A stretch of DNA of 64,000 bases. Source: Aquella oligotrophica. Its GTDB lineage: Bacteria > Pseudomonadota > Gammaproteobacteria > Burkholderiales > UBA11063. Made by a program: the position numbers and the translations under genes. The notes under the pieces are model-generated. The model saw only the letters and a program-made list of their open reading frames with translations, searched no databases and was not told the DNA's origin. The stretch spans positions 2,170,001 through 2,234,000 of the forward strand of contig NZ_CP024847.1 in assembly GCF_002892535.1 (NCBI RefSeq), in the 5' to 3' direction. Numbering within the stretch: the stretch's first letter is position 1; each line of letters starts with the position of its first letter. Of the stretch, positions 37,301 to 45,149 are shown piece by piece.

Positions 37301-37992
37301 AAAACCTCAGAGTTATTATTCAGAAATGATACATTAACCTCATTATCATTATGTGGAGTTATTGACACCAATTCGGTACATTGTGAATTATCACTATTAC
37401 ATACCATTTCATTTACCGGATTATTATCCCCAGAACTATCCACCCGAACTTGAACCTGATAATTACCAATTTTTCTAAATGGAATAGCTAGAGTAACTTT
37501 ATTACCACTTGCGGCAATTATCTGATCATTAAATTCGCCAGCTTCAATACCGTTTACTTCAGCAACATTCGCATAACTTACTAGCTGTCTGGATACATAC
37601 TGACCTTTTGCAGATGTTCCCTCAACTTTTAACTGAAAGCTTCCCTGTTGTAATTCTGCTGGTAACGTCAAATTAATTTGACAAGATTGTCCAACTGCTA
37701 GATCACCGTCACACTTTGAGAAAATATTTACACCAGAATAATCGCCACTATCAAAAGAAATTGCTACCCCATGCACTACCATACCAGTATTATTAGTCAA
37801 TAACAAAGTTGCTGAACTTTGCTGATCAGCTGTTGTCGGTATTGTTGCAACATTACTAAGTGATAGAACTCTATTAGTTGTGATATCCTGAGGGTCTTCC
37901 TGATTTTGGTTACTATTATCAGCACTGCTATTAATACCGGAATTACATCCGAACAATATTATACAAATTAAAATTGACAGGAATTTTTTCAT
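34342..37992 (-). CDS. Giant DUF1554 lectin-like lipoprotein
   Basis: 1216 residues. A lipobox (CIILFGC, Cys16) is followed by Asn/Ser-rich linker and beta-sandwich repeats with paired Cys. The middle region has repeated CxxN/CxV-type segments (CNLTNDGRSLTDC, CSLNPANGLLNNDC) that look like a beta-propeller of about 60-residue units. Then come Ig-like repeats and a C-terminal DUF1554 domain (GADKLCNLTANGKPNDGGYYKA, then YPGLNWVLF and ACNNWSYSGSA). The tip matches that of the frameshifted 20624 gene. DUF1554 is best known from Leptospira surface proteins. Its promoter carries the shared operator. A surface receptor or adhesin role is inferred. Confidence 0.87.
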   Translation of the reverse strand: MKKFLSILICIILFGCNSGINSSADNSNQNQEDPQDITTNRVLSLSNVATIPTTADQQSSATLLLTNNTGMVVHGVAISFDSGDYSGVNIFSKCDGDLAVGQSCQINLTLPAELQQGSFQLKVEGTSAKGQYVSRQLVSYANVAEVNGIEAGEFNDQIIAASGNKVTLAIPFRKIGNYQVQVRVDSSGDNNPVNEMVCNSDNSQCTELVSITPHNDNEVNVSFLNNNSEVLTTVSAAVIMNAVGNLVIPVNNVVIPKSDGVTGTSLQLLNNGYTAISNIRISSSNPAFGFNTGNCATIAANSSCTATITANSKVNGFGSVTVMYDTVSTTGQVYQNKAISFNVSYLAESGAAGFGLTLSGDSFSNNWVGESRNAYLTIKNTGVVKIDSINITSVASQNANVSVSGYGASACALDGTQSLEPNTSCVVKVTYAPSKSEAGNLIINFSGKYLDSNDVSGLGKISVLSDAINLDYSANTRVVYLMTKDLQNGVTRCNLTNDGRSLTDCSITGLSGSNNNSTVLNNSGVLGFSSFMSNDGVLNVYLGNIQESNFAKCNASESGLLSNCASMMSTSGLPLNGVSGTNIQNTIANINGKNYLYIAMYATGRMINKCLVNESNGSLSGCVSQAAKFSNINSGFYSIVLSGNYAYTSRTNGVQTLLAVCSVNQSTGDFDACTETVDTYGRAVYSPVIKTLGSVKYIFYTIKNEANTPMIRRCSLNPANGLLNNDCISFSVPEILSGSGLTLLTTSGMDYLYYGNSQTNNVYRAQLNTDGSVSNPEQVSTSGTRLTGTQYLSPLVEYPRVKIAYAPSKNVYYPNNTYTESLYIAANVKMINKNTTVTLTAPTGITVSPATINFTASTTRVPVSISIGSNVAAGTYTITGVATNGLLVPDFTINVLNNGPKMVSYFPVNNAGITNNASVSLYTRNSSLPSPLTVTIAKMVFDKEADLAKFISKAAAKLQYSADNSSYSDVGISYSWRSDVAEKSIILVVDNSSGSNKLINGGYYRVMINKSQITDTSGNALDPNATGYEELTRFRAGLKVYVTTTTFSSDLRTEGGGTDGLDGADKLCNLTANGKPNDGGYYKAMIGAGTFTSTASGLAGKSLNRYPGLNWVLFNSITYYGTVSSSGLTQVGTTDSNGKLTTTVALGNSAAFTGLNSNWNVPNARTTNNDACNNWSYSGSAIKGYFGLTSKTNTLLYSYSSEACNSNKKAIICAQQ

Positions 37993-38112
37993 AATTATAA
38001 TTACTCAATAGTACATTAGGTTTAATATTAAATCTTCTTTGATTATCAAAAAGATTCAGTGCTAAATCCAATCCCTTAAATGCATTAGATTAGACAATAC
38101 TTGCATGTCTGC

Positions 38113-38167
38113 ATTATAAGCAATTTATAGCTCATTCCAATATAGCTATTTCCGCAATCAAGCTATA
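38113..38167 (-). promoter_or_regulatory. Promoter with shared inverted-repeat operator (34342 gene)
   Basis: Minus strand: perfect dyad TATAGCT-N13-AGCTATA (38141-38167), then 22 bp to a consensus TATAAT (38113-38118). A TTGGAA hexamer 16 bp upstream of the -10 can act as -35. Predicted leader about 114 nt. Confidence 0.78.
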
Positions 38168-38230
38168 CGTAAATGTCTTAATATGATAGGCTATCTATGA
38201 TAGCCTATCTTTAATTGCCCAGATGGATTA

Positions 38231-40849
38231 CTAGTTTATAGTAAAGTTAGCCACAGCGCGGAATGGCAATGATGTTGCCGCTCCATTAGTTGGTACTGCA
38301 TAGTACTCGTAAGCATAACCACCAGTTGGAATCCACTCTTCTGCAGTTACGGTTATCGTACAAGTAGCACCATTAGTAAATGTAGCAAGTGAACAGCTAG
38401 CATTATTAGTTGCGGTTAGACCATTACCAATTAATTTTGGCATACTGATAGTCACCCCACCATTAGCTATGGTAGCTGGTATGTTTGAAGCGTTCAACGT
38501 AAATGTAAGTGTAACCACTTTATTGCTAACATTAGTTGCCTGTGCATTAACAGTTCCCCAACTAAGAGCATTTATCTGATCACCATTAACTTTTGCAGCT
38601 TTCTGATTTACACCAGTTGAAGCATCCTTATATGAATACCCAGGCATCACAAAATTAGCATTTAACGTCCCAAATGTCGATAAATAGGTATCATTTATAT
38701 ATTCAACAATCAGATCACAAGATGAACCAATTGCAAGGGTTGACGCTGCATTTGGATTCGTTGGACAAGTGCTACTATTATTCACCTCAAAACCAATTGG
38801 TAGAGTATTAGCAGCAATTACAAAATTTTCTGCATCCTCAGTTCCACTATTGGTATAACTTAAAGTAAATTTTAGTTTCCCGCTAGCGCCAAGAGTTGGA
38901 TAAAAATTGTAGGTTATATGTCCAGTTACCGGGTCTATTTCCTTGGTTAAACCACCAATAGGCTCATCAACTGACGAAGTAATAATAGGATCATTGATTA
39001 ATGCCGCTTTAGTAGCTGCATAATGAATATCTGTGAATACCATTGCAGTTCCTAAAGTAGAACCAGCCCGTAAATTATAACCAATTGATAATTGCTGTAT
39101 TGTAGGATCAACCTTGTCAGTTGCCGCACCAAATTTGACAGTAACGGTACAACTAGCAGTTGGTGCAATATCATTACCATTACAGTTATCTTGGATAATT
39201 GCTAGCGATGGACTCAAAGCCGGGGTTTGCGCAGATAAAGTAGCAGCAGTAACACCAGTTGCCAGAGCCTGCCCATCATTTGTAATAATAAATGTATGGG
39301 TTAACTCAGCATGCCCATCAGCACGCATAACACCAAAATCATAGTCAGCATCCGAAATATTCAAATGAGCACTTTGCGCGACGGATGAATAAGTAACAGG
39401 TGCATGTGAAACCAGATTAACCATATGACCAGATGCTTCACTATATTGGGCAGTTGCAGCCAAATTAAAGGTTCCTCCCTCACCACCTGCTAGAGGAGTA
39501 TAGGTTACTTTAAAATTACATTCAGCACCCTTATCTAGATTAGTAGAATTTCCACTAGTATCGCACGGATGATCAACTCCGTTAGTACTCAATACAACTC
39601 TAGGATTAGCATCTCGACCAATCTTAAGATTATGCAATTTTGTATTATCCGTACTACTATTTTTAATGGTTACAAGCATTTCCTTTGTTTCGCCATAAAT
39701 AGTTCCGCTAAGATCACTACTATTAGTACTGATTTGTAGACCTGGCTTGGCTGTTGCAGCCAAATAAATAACATTCAAACTAATAGTCTGGTTATTGTCA
39801 TAGTTAATGGTCACAGTGCCACTACCATTTGTTGCTGCACTAGTTGTCAAGTGAAAAAGACAAATATTTCCTTGAGCAATAGCAGAACCATTCATACAAG
39901 AGCCCTGATCAACGGTGATATCATCTGTAGTTGATATAATACTATTTATAGTTGCATCTGCCAAACCACTATTCTTTAGCACAACTGGTACAGCAACTTG
40001 CCCGGCAATTAGGGTGGTATTATATCCATCAGTAATCACATTTGAAATCGAATTAGTATTTGAATTAATCGTAAATCCAGCCAAACCAGCATCTTTAAGC
40101 GAAGAAGATTTATGTGTAAGATTTTTTACTGAGTGTAATATCGTATTGGTAAAATTGATTTTGCTAGTGAAATCACCACCATGATAAGTATAAAAATGTG
40201 TGCAGTATTTACCATCACAGATATTATTTTCTGCCAATGGAGTAACCGATGAAGAAGGTTTTACAGAAACTTTCTCTCCTAATAAATATGGTACAGCAAT
40301 ATATGACTTATCGGTAATAGCTGTCACAACACGCATATTATTATTTGCAACGGTAATACCATTAACACTGTTTAATTTACCATATTGTAGTACTTGTGAT
40401 GCATTATAACTCTTACCATCAGCACCAGTAAATGCAGTAGTTAAAAGGAAACCTCCACCAATTTCTTTTCCTGACAGAGTTGGAGTAATTGCAATAGTAC
40501 AAGACTGACTTGGTTGTAACTTACTACACCCAGCACCATTATATAGAGCAGTTACCACCCCACTCAGATTATCTCTTGAATTCTGAGCATTAGTTGTTGC
40601 TATTGATTGTAAATCAATTACTGTAGGGGTATCGTTGTAAACACCGACATAGTATTTAGCACCAGAAGCCGCATTTACTGGCATAGTAGACATTTGACTT
40701 ATCTTGACCTGTGGGGCACTATTTACTAACGGAGTATTACCTCCGCCGCCGCCAGTTGTAGTTGCACTACCACTGCTACCACCACAAGCATTCAAGGTGG
40801 CTGCAATTACAACCCCACCAATGAACAACCTATTTAATTTTTTATACAT
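38231..40849 (-). CDS. Large repetitive lipoprotein
   Basis: 872 residues. A lipobox (AATLNAC, Cys22), followed by Gly/Ser/Thr-rich linker, and then tandem beta-sandwich repeats with Cys pairs (HPCDTSGNSTNLDKGAECNFKV; FIITNDGQALATGV). These are similar in style to the 10340 and 23676 proteins. No lectin-like tip was recognised at the C-terminus, which ends ..PFRAVANFTIN. It lies upstream of the 34342 gene on the same strand, but each has its own operator-bearing promoter. Function unknown; probably a surface stalk or adhesin. Confidence 0.85.
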   Translation of the reverse strand: MYKKLNRLFIGGVVIAATLNACGGSSGSATTTGGGGGNTPLVNSAPQVKISQMSTMPVNAASGAKYYVGVYNDTPTVIDLQSIATTNAQNSRDNLSGVVTALYNGAGCSKLQPSQSCTIAITPTLSGKEIGGGFLLTTAFTGADGKSYNASQVLQYGKLNSVNGITVANNNMRVVTAITDKSYIAVPYLLGEKVSVKPSSSVTPLAENNICDGKYCTHFYTYHGGDFTSKINFTNTILHSVKNLTHKSSSLKDAGLAGFTINSNTNSISNVITDGYNTTLIAGQVAVPVVLKNSGLADATINSIISTTDDITVDQGSCMNGSAIAQGNICLFHLTTSAATNGSGTVTINYDNNQTISLNVIYLAATAKPGLQISTNSSDLSGTIYGETKEMLVTIKNSSTDNTKLHNLKIGRDANPRVVLSTNGVDHPCDTSGNSTNLDKGAECNFKVTYTPLAGGEGGTFNLAATAQYSEASGHMVNLVSHAPVTYSSVAQSAHLNISDADYDFGVMRADGHAELTHTFIITNDGQALATGVTAATLSAQTPALSPSLAIIQDNCNGNDIAPTASCTVTVKFGAATDKVDPTIQQLSIGYNLRAGSTLGTAMVFTDIHYAATKAALINDPIITSSVDEPIGGLTKEIDPVTGHITYNFYPTLGASGKLKFTLSYTNSGTEDAENFVIAANTLPIGFEVNNSSTCPTNPNAASTLAIGSSCDLIVEYINDTYLSTFGTLNANFVMPGYSYKDASTGVNQKAAKVNGDQINALSWGTVNAQATNVSNKVVTLTFTLNASNIPATIANGGVTISMPKLIGNGLTATNNASCSLATFTNGATCTITVTAEEWIPTGGYAYEYYAVPTNGAATSLPFRAVANFTIN

Positions 40850-41468
40850 AAATCATCCCTTTATATATTATTTGTAGTAACACTAAATATCTATTTTTAT
40901 TAAGTGTTATAATAAAATTGAAAATTAGTTTAAAAATTTAGTAGACCCCTTTCCTAATCTGTCTTTTGTTCTTATATACTGTCATAAAGACTTTTATAAT
41001 AGTCTATATTCAGATAAATACAATATTTTGAAATGTCTATTTGTAATCAAAGAACAAAAATAATTGCTTATGAAAAAAGTCTAGCTAGAGGAGTAGAAAA
41101 TAATTTTTAAGACTAAAATCCTGACATGATTATAAGTAACTCGAATATTTTCAGGATATAGCTATTTTGACAATCAAGCTATACAAAAATGAAGGCATAT
41201 AAATTGGGATTCTGAAAATAACCTTGACATTTTCGCTAAGCAGATTTTCCAAGATGGATTATCTGCCTACGACTCAGACAAGAATTGTCATACTGATAGA
41301 TGAAACTATAGAACTTACGCATTGACCGTAGATATGTTACTATGGCTAACATGACCAAACAGCCTGGGGTCAAAAATGAGAAAGAATCCTCAGAGAGTGC
41401 GTAAAACTCTATCTCTGTTATTGTAATTTTTTAACAATTAAAGAGCTGAAATAAGACATCAGAGCCTG
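40850..41468. other. Intergenic region upstream of the 38231 lipoprotein gene
   Basis: About 620 bp. It contains the operator-bearing promoter (41129-41183) with a long predicted leader of about 270 nt. The right part (41310-41410) is bounded by weak partial inverted ends (ACTTACGCA / TGCGTAAAA) that may be a remnant of a miniature transposable element. No gene is supported. Confidence 0.6.
41129..41183 (-). promoter_or_regulatory. Promoter with shared inverted-repeat operator (38231 gene)
   Basis: Minus strand: perfect dyad TATAGCT-N13-AGCTATA (41157-41183), 22 bp to TATAAT (41129-41134). No good -35 hexamer is present, which suggests dependence on an activator. The distance to the start codon is long (about 280 bp). 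Confidence 0.75.
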
Positions 41469-42848
41469 TTAGTTAATTTTATCAAACTCGACATCTGGAA
41501 GGCTTCGCGTAATAGATCCAGATAAAATCGGCTGACTTTTATCTAACTCCCGTTTATAATTGCTAAGCTGAATAAATTTACCAACCATACTACTATTACT
41601 ACCATTAGCAAAGCTAGTCACAACTTGATTATAGTTTTCAGCAGTCTTATTGATACTGTTACCTAAAGTAGTAAGTCGCTCGAGAGTTAAGCGTAATTGA
41701 TCGCTCATTTGTAATGCAACTTTTACTATTTCAGCCGCTTTTTCTTCTACCTCATGACTTTGCCACATCCGATCAATAATAGCCAAAAGAGCCAAAATAG
41801 TTGATGGTCCGGCAATTATCACCTTCTGACTATAGGCAAACCATAATAATCCTCGTTCATCCTCTTTTGAATCCATTGCTACAATCAGATTAAATAACCC
41901 TTCATTCGGAATAAACATAATCATATAATCAAATAAGTTTCGTCCACTCACCCGCTCCATCTCGGATATATAATCCTTACTGGCAAAAAGTTTGATTGTA
42001 GTTAAGACAGAGTTTCGGATTAGCTTTTCTCTATCTTCACCAGAAGTTATTGCATTATAGTATTCGCCAACGATATTTTTACTATCAATAATAAGCCCTC
42101 GATTATCAGGTAGATTTATCAGACAATCAGCACGCAAATTCTTAGCGCTTATATCTTTATTACTAAGATGAACTTGTTCAATATAGCTAACTCTTTCTTT
42201 AAGTCCAGCAAATTCAAGGATATTCGCCAAAATCATTTCACCAAACTCACCTTTTTTTTGACTATCGCGAGTTAGTGCTTGAGCCAAATTATTAGCCTGT
42301 TCACTTAGACTATTTGATTTATTACTAATATCATGAGTTTCTTTTCTTAATTCAATTATTCGGCTATCTAATTCCCTCAGTTTCTCACTTAATGGCTCAA
42401 CAACATTAGTCTTGCCAATAGCACCGAGAGTTTCGCTAGCCTTATTTTGTAATTCCAGTAATGCCTGAGATTTAATATTGCCAAACTCTTTTATCATCTG
42501 CTCTTTTAGATCAGCAAGTAAATGTTCAAGGTTATTATACGCCTGCTTTAAATTGTCATTCTCAGTTTTTAAGCGTACATTTTCATTACTTAGGCTGATT
42601 TTATTATCCAATAACTGCCGTTCTGATTGCTTTAATCCTGCTACTTCAGTTGCTAATTGTTCTAGCTTTAAAGCCAAGGCTTGTAATTGCTGATCTTTAT
42701 TAGCTAGCTCCTGATTTGCTAATGCTAGATTGGTTCTGGAGGCTTCGACATCTTGAGCCTGACTAGCATTTGCATTAATCCGAAATAGCATAAATAGTAC
42801 AAGAACTAAAATAACTACTAACATTGCTATTAATATGATCGATTCCAT
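41469..42848 (-). CDS. rmuC: DNA recombination protein RmuC
   Basis: 459 residues: an N-terminal membrane anchor (IILIAMLVVILVLVLFML), a long coiled coil (about 28-190, rich in Leu, Gln, Glu and Lys), and the RmuC nuclease-like domain. The latter has GEMILANILEFAGLKE, DCLINLPDNRGLIIDSK, FIPNEGLFN and IAGPSTILALL. RmuC limits inversions at short repeats and is thought to cleave recombination intermediates. It appears complete and monocistronic. Confidence 0.93.
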   Translation of the reverse strand: MESIILIAMLVVILVLVLFMLFRINANASQAQDVEASRTNLALANQELANKDQQLQALALKLEQLATEVAGLKQSERQLLDNKISLSNENVRLKTENDNLKQAYNNLEHLLADLKEQMIKEFGNIKSQALLELQNKASETLGAIGKTNVVEPLSEKLRELDSRIIELRKETHDISNKSNSLSEQANNLAQALTRDSQKKGEFGEMILANILEFAGLKERVSYIEQVHLSNKDISAKNLRADCLINLPDNRGLIIDSKNIVGEYYNAITSGEDREKLIRNSVLTTIKLFASKDYISEMERVSGRNLFDYMIMFIPNEGLFNLIVAMDSKEDERGLLWFAYSQKVIIAGPSTILALLAIIDRMWQSHEVEEKAAEIVKVALQMSDQLRLTLERLTTLGNSINKTAENYNQVVTSFANGSNSSMVGKFIQLSNYKRELDKSQPILSGSITRSLPDVEFDKIN

Positions 42849-43030
42849 TGTGTCCCTTATAATATAAAGCTTGCCATCGAAAAACGTATTCTATCTAATC
42901 CCGTTATCTTACATTGATTTTAATGGTTATACGTGGAATACTTAATGTTCATTAATCTTATCGTTAGATTGAATTACTTTATATACTCTTCCTTGTTACT
43001 ACACACAAAAATAAACTTCTATAAGTTACT

Positions 43031-44251
43031 TTAAATAGCTAGCATAATATTTAACGCATTTAGTATGTTTTGATAATATTCATGATTACCTTGCTTAGGG
43101 TTATTGAGAAGAGTACCAACAGATATTTTGTATTTCTCTAACCCTACCCTAATTTTAGGATTAACTAGTGCACCTTGTTTCAGCTCGTTTATTATTTCAT
43201 CCTTGAATGGTTGATCTATATTCAAATACCAAGAGCAATAACCACCTTTTATAAGAATTTCTATAAATAGTTCAACAACATCATCATTATCCACAGTTCG
43301 AAACTCTTTTATAAGTCGAATAATTTCATTTGGAAATAAACCAAAGTTCTTAGCAAAGATAAGCTTACTTTTTATCAAATGAATAATTTCATTATCCATC
43401 TCTACAGTTAACTTATAAGAGTAAAATTGAAAGATTAATGCTGTATAGGAAGCAATATAATGTGTGCCTGAATTTTCAGCATACATTTTATTTAATGACA
43501 AAAAAGCATTTCTAATAATTTGCCAATTCTCTTCACCACTAATCTCCCTTACTGATAGTATTGCAATAATATTTCCAATATTTTGAGGGTCTATTTTTAG
43601 TGTCCCCAACATCCTTTGTGTATCATGGTCAAGGAATTTTTTAAATATCTCTTTATTATTTCCTTGTATGTAATCTTTTAATTCATTACATGTATCTGTA
43701 ACCTTCTTTAATGAACTTTCAACCTCATTTCTTGCTTTAATTACAATTTCCTCAAGCTCTTTAACAGTCTTTTTTGAATCTTTAATTTCTGTATATCTTG
43801 CTGTAATTACATTAGAAATATAAAACCCAAATACAGCAATAATTAATGTAAATAATCCCAAGACAATTGACATTATCATCAGAGAATTATTTAAGATGGT
43901 ATATAAATTAGCTATCTGACTATTTAATGCGCTGATATTATTGCTTACATTATCAAACTGACTTTTAACGTCTTTATTTAGATAAGATCTAATCGCATCA
44001 TTATTGCTGTTGATACTATTAAGAGTTTTTGTGGTTTGCGCGCTACTTTCCAGCACAGATTTATCTATTTCCTTATATGCTGTAACGGTTTCTATCGAGC
44101 TTAAACTATTGGTATAATTTTGTTTTGAACATTGCGTTATAAAAAACCCAACTAAAAATATCAATAGAAAGGCGATTAAAATCCCTCCACCCCAATTAAT
44201 TATCTTTTTTAAATAATCTATGCCTTCCTTAGTTACATCTTTATCACTCAT
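43031..44251 (-). CDS. Unrecognised membrane protein with coiled coil
   Basis: 406 residues from the ATG preceded by AAGGGG; a GTG two codons upstream is less likely. Visible parts: a membrane helix at about 22-41 (GGGILIAFLLIFLVGFFI), an Asn/Ser-rich extracytoplasmic segment with heptad character (about 45-120), a second helix at about 126-148 (LMIMSIVLGLFTLIIAVFGF), a cytoplasmic coiled coil (about 155-200), and a mainly helical C-terminal domain of about 200 residues with no motif I know. The topology suggests a sensor- or scaffold-like protein. It lies alone between rmuC and the hydrolase and may be horizontally acquired. Confidence 0.75.
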   Translation of the reverse strand: MSDKDVTKEGIDYLKKIINWGGGILIAFLLIFLVGFFITQCSKQNYTNSLSSIETVTAYKEIDKSVLESSAQTTKTLNSINSNNDAIRSYLNKDVKSQFDNVSNNISALNSQIANLYTILNNSLMIMSIVLGLFTLIIAVFGFYISNVITARYTEIKDSKKTVKELEEIVIKARNEVESSLKKVTDTCNELKDYIQGNNKEIFKKFLDHDTQRMLGTLKIDPQNIGNIIAILSVREISGEENWQIIRNAFLSLNKMYAENSGTHYIASYTALIFQFYSYKLTVEMDNEIIHLIKSKLIFAKNFGLFPNEIIRLIKEFRTVDNDDVVELFIEILIKGGYCSWYLNIDQPFKDEIINELKQGALVNPKIRVGLEKYKISVGTLLNNPKQGNHEYYQNILNALNIMLAI

Positions 44252-44326
44252 AATCACCCCTTGAAAACAACTCTTTATTATACCTCGATTTTTGTTTTCG
44301 CTAAGCTAAGATTGGCTATCAAAATA

Positions 44327-45139
44327 CTATTGAAAGAAACTAATTATTTGGCTTGCCAGTTCTTCAGGATAATGATGAAGAAAGAAATGCCCACCATCCG
44401 GATAACTAATTAGCTTCGAATTAGTTAGTAATTGATGAAGTTTATAACTAGCTTCAGGCTTAGTTACCCAGTCATTTTTAGCAACCGTAATTAACGCTGG
44501 CAAATTAATTTGCTTTAGTTTAGCTTCATCCACTTGCCAATTAGCAACCGCCTTATCCTGCAAAGCTTGTGCCGCAGCATTAAAGGGATAAATATAGTGA
44601 GAAATAGGCAAAATTGTTTTTGCCAGATATTTGCGAAATTCTATCGATGGCATACCAGAAAAAAACAATTCGGTCAGCCGATCACGATTTTCTTTACCCG
44701 GATTTTCACGCAAATTGGCAACGAGCTCATGTAAACGCCCCATGGTATAGCTATAATCTGGCTGGCTAACGATAAATGCAAGTCCTGAAATGCGCTCACT
44801 ACTCTCATAAGCAAGCGCTTGAGCAATTATGCCACCCATTGACCAACCACACAATATTGGTTTTTCTAATTGCAGCGCATCAATAAAATCAAGTGTATCT
44901 CTAGCTAAGCCCAGCATTGATTCTTCATTTGTGGAAGTACTTAATCCAACTAAGCGATTATCAGGCAAATAAACCGTAAATTTCTTCGCTAGTTCAAAAA
45001 TCAGCGTACTATTCCAGTGTAACAGATTCCCCGAATAACCAACTAACATAACTAATGGTTTACCCTTGCCAAGCATAATATAACCAGTTTGTCCACTACG
45101 GGTTTTTACGGTTTGATACTCGAATTTTATCTGCTCCAT
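44327..45139 (-). CDS. Alpha/beta-hydrolase family protein
   Basis: 270 residues from the ATG with AAGG eight bases upstream; a longer start would overlap mfd. The alpha/beta-hydrolase fold shows an oxyanion region GYSGNLLHW, nucleophile elbow GWSMGG with the catalytic Ser, a late Asp in VAKNDWVTKPEA, and catalytic His in GGHFFLHHYPEE. The catalytic triad is complete. Substrate unknown. It is 10 bp downstream of mfd, the last gene of that operon. Confidence 0.85.
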   Translation of the reverse strand: MEQIKFEYQTVKTRSGQTGYIMLGKGKPLVMLVGYSGNLLHWNSTLIFELAKKFTVYLPDNRLVGLSTSTNEESMLGLARDTLDFIDALQLEKPILCGWSMGGIIAQALAYESSERISGLAFIVSQPDYSYTMGRLHELVANLRENPGKENRDRLTELFFSGMPSIEFRKYLAKTILPISHYIYPFNAAAQALQDKAVANWQVDEAKLKQINLPALITVAKNDWVTKPEASYKLHQLLTNSKLISYPDGGHFFLHHYPEELASQIISFFQ

Positions 45140-45149
45140 AGACATATCC

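Noticed and set aside
41310-41410. Possible miniature transposable element with ACTTACGCA / TGCGTAAAA ends
   Set aside because: The arms match only partially, no target duplication was found and no second copy lies in the window. Kept only as a remark on the intergenic region.
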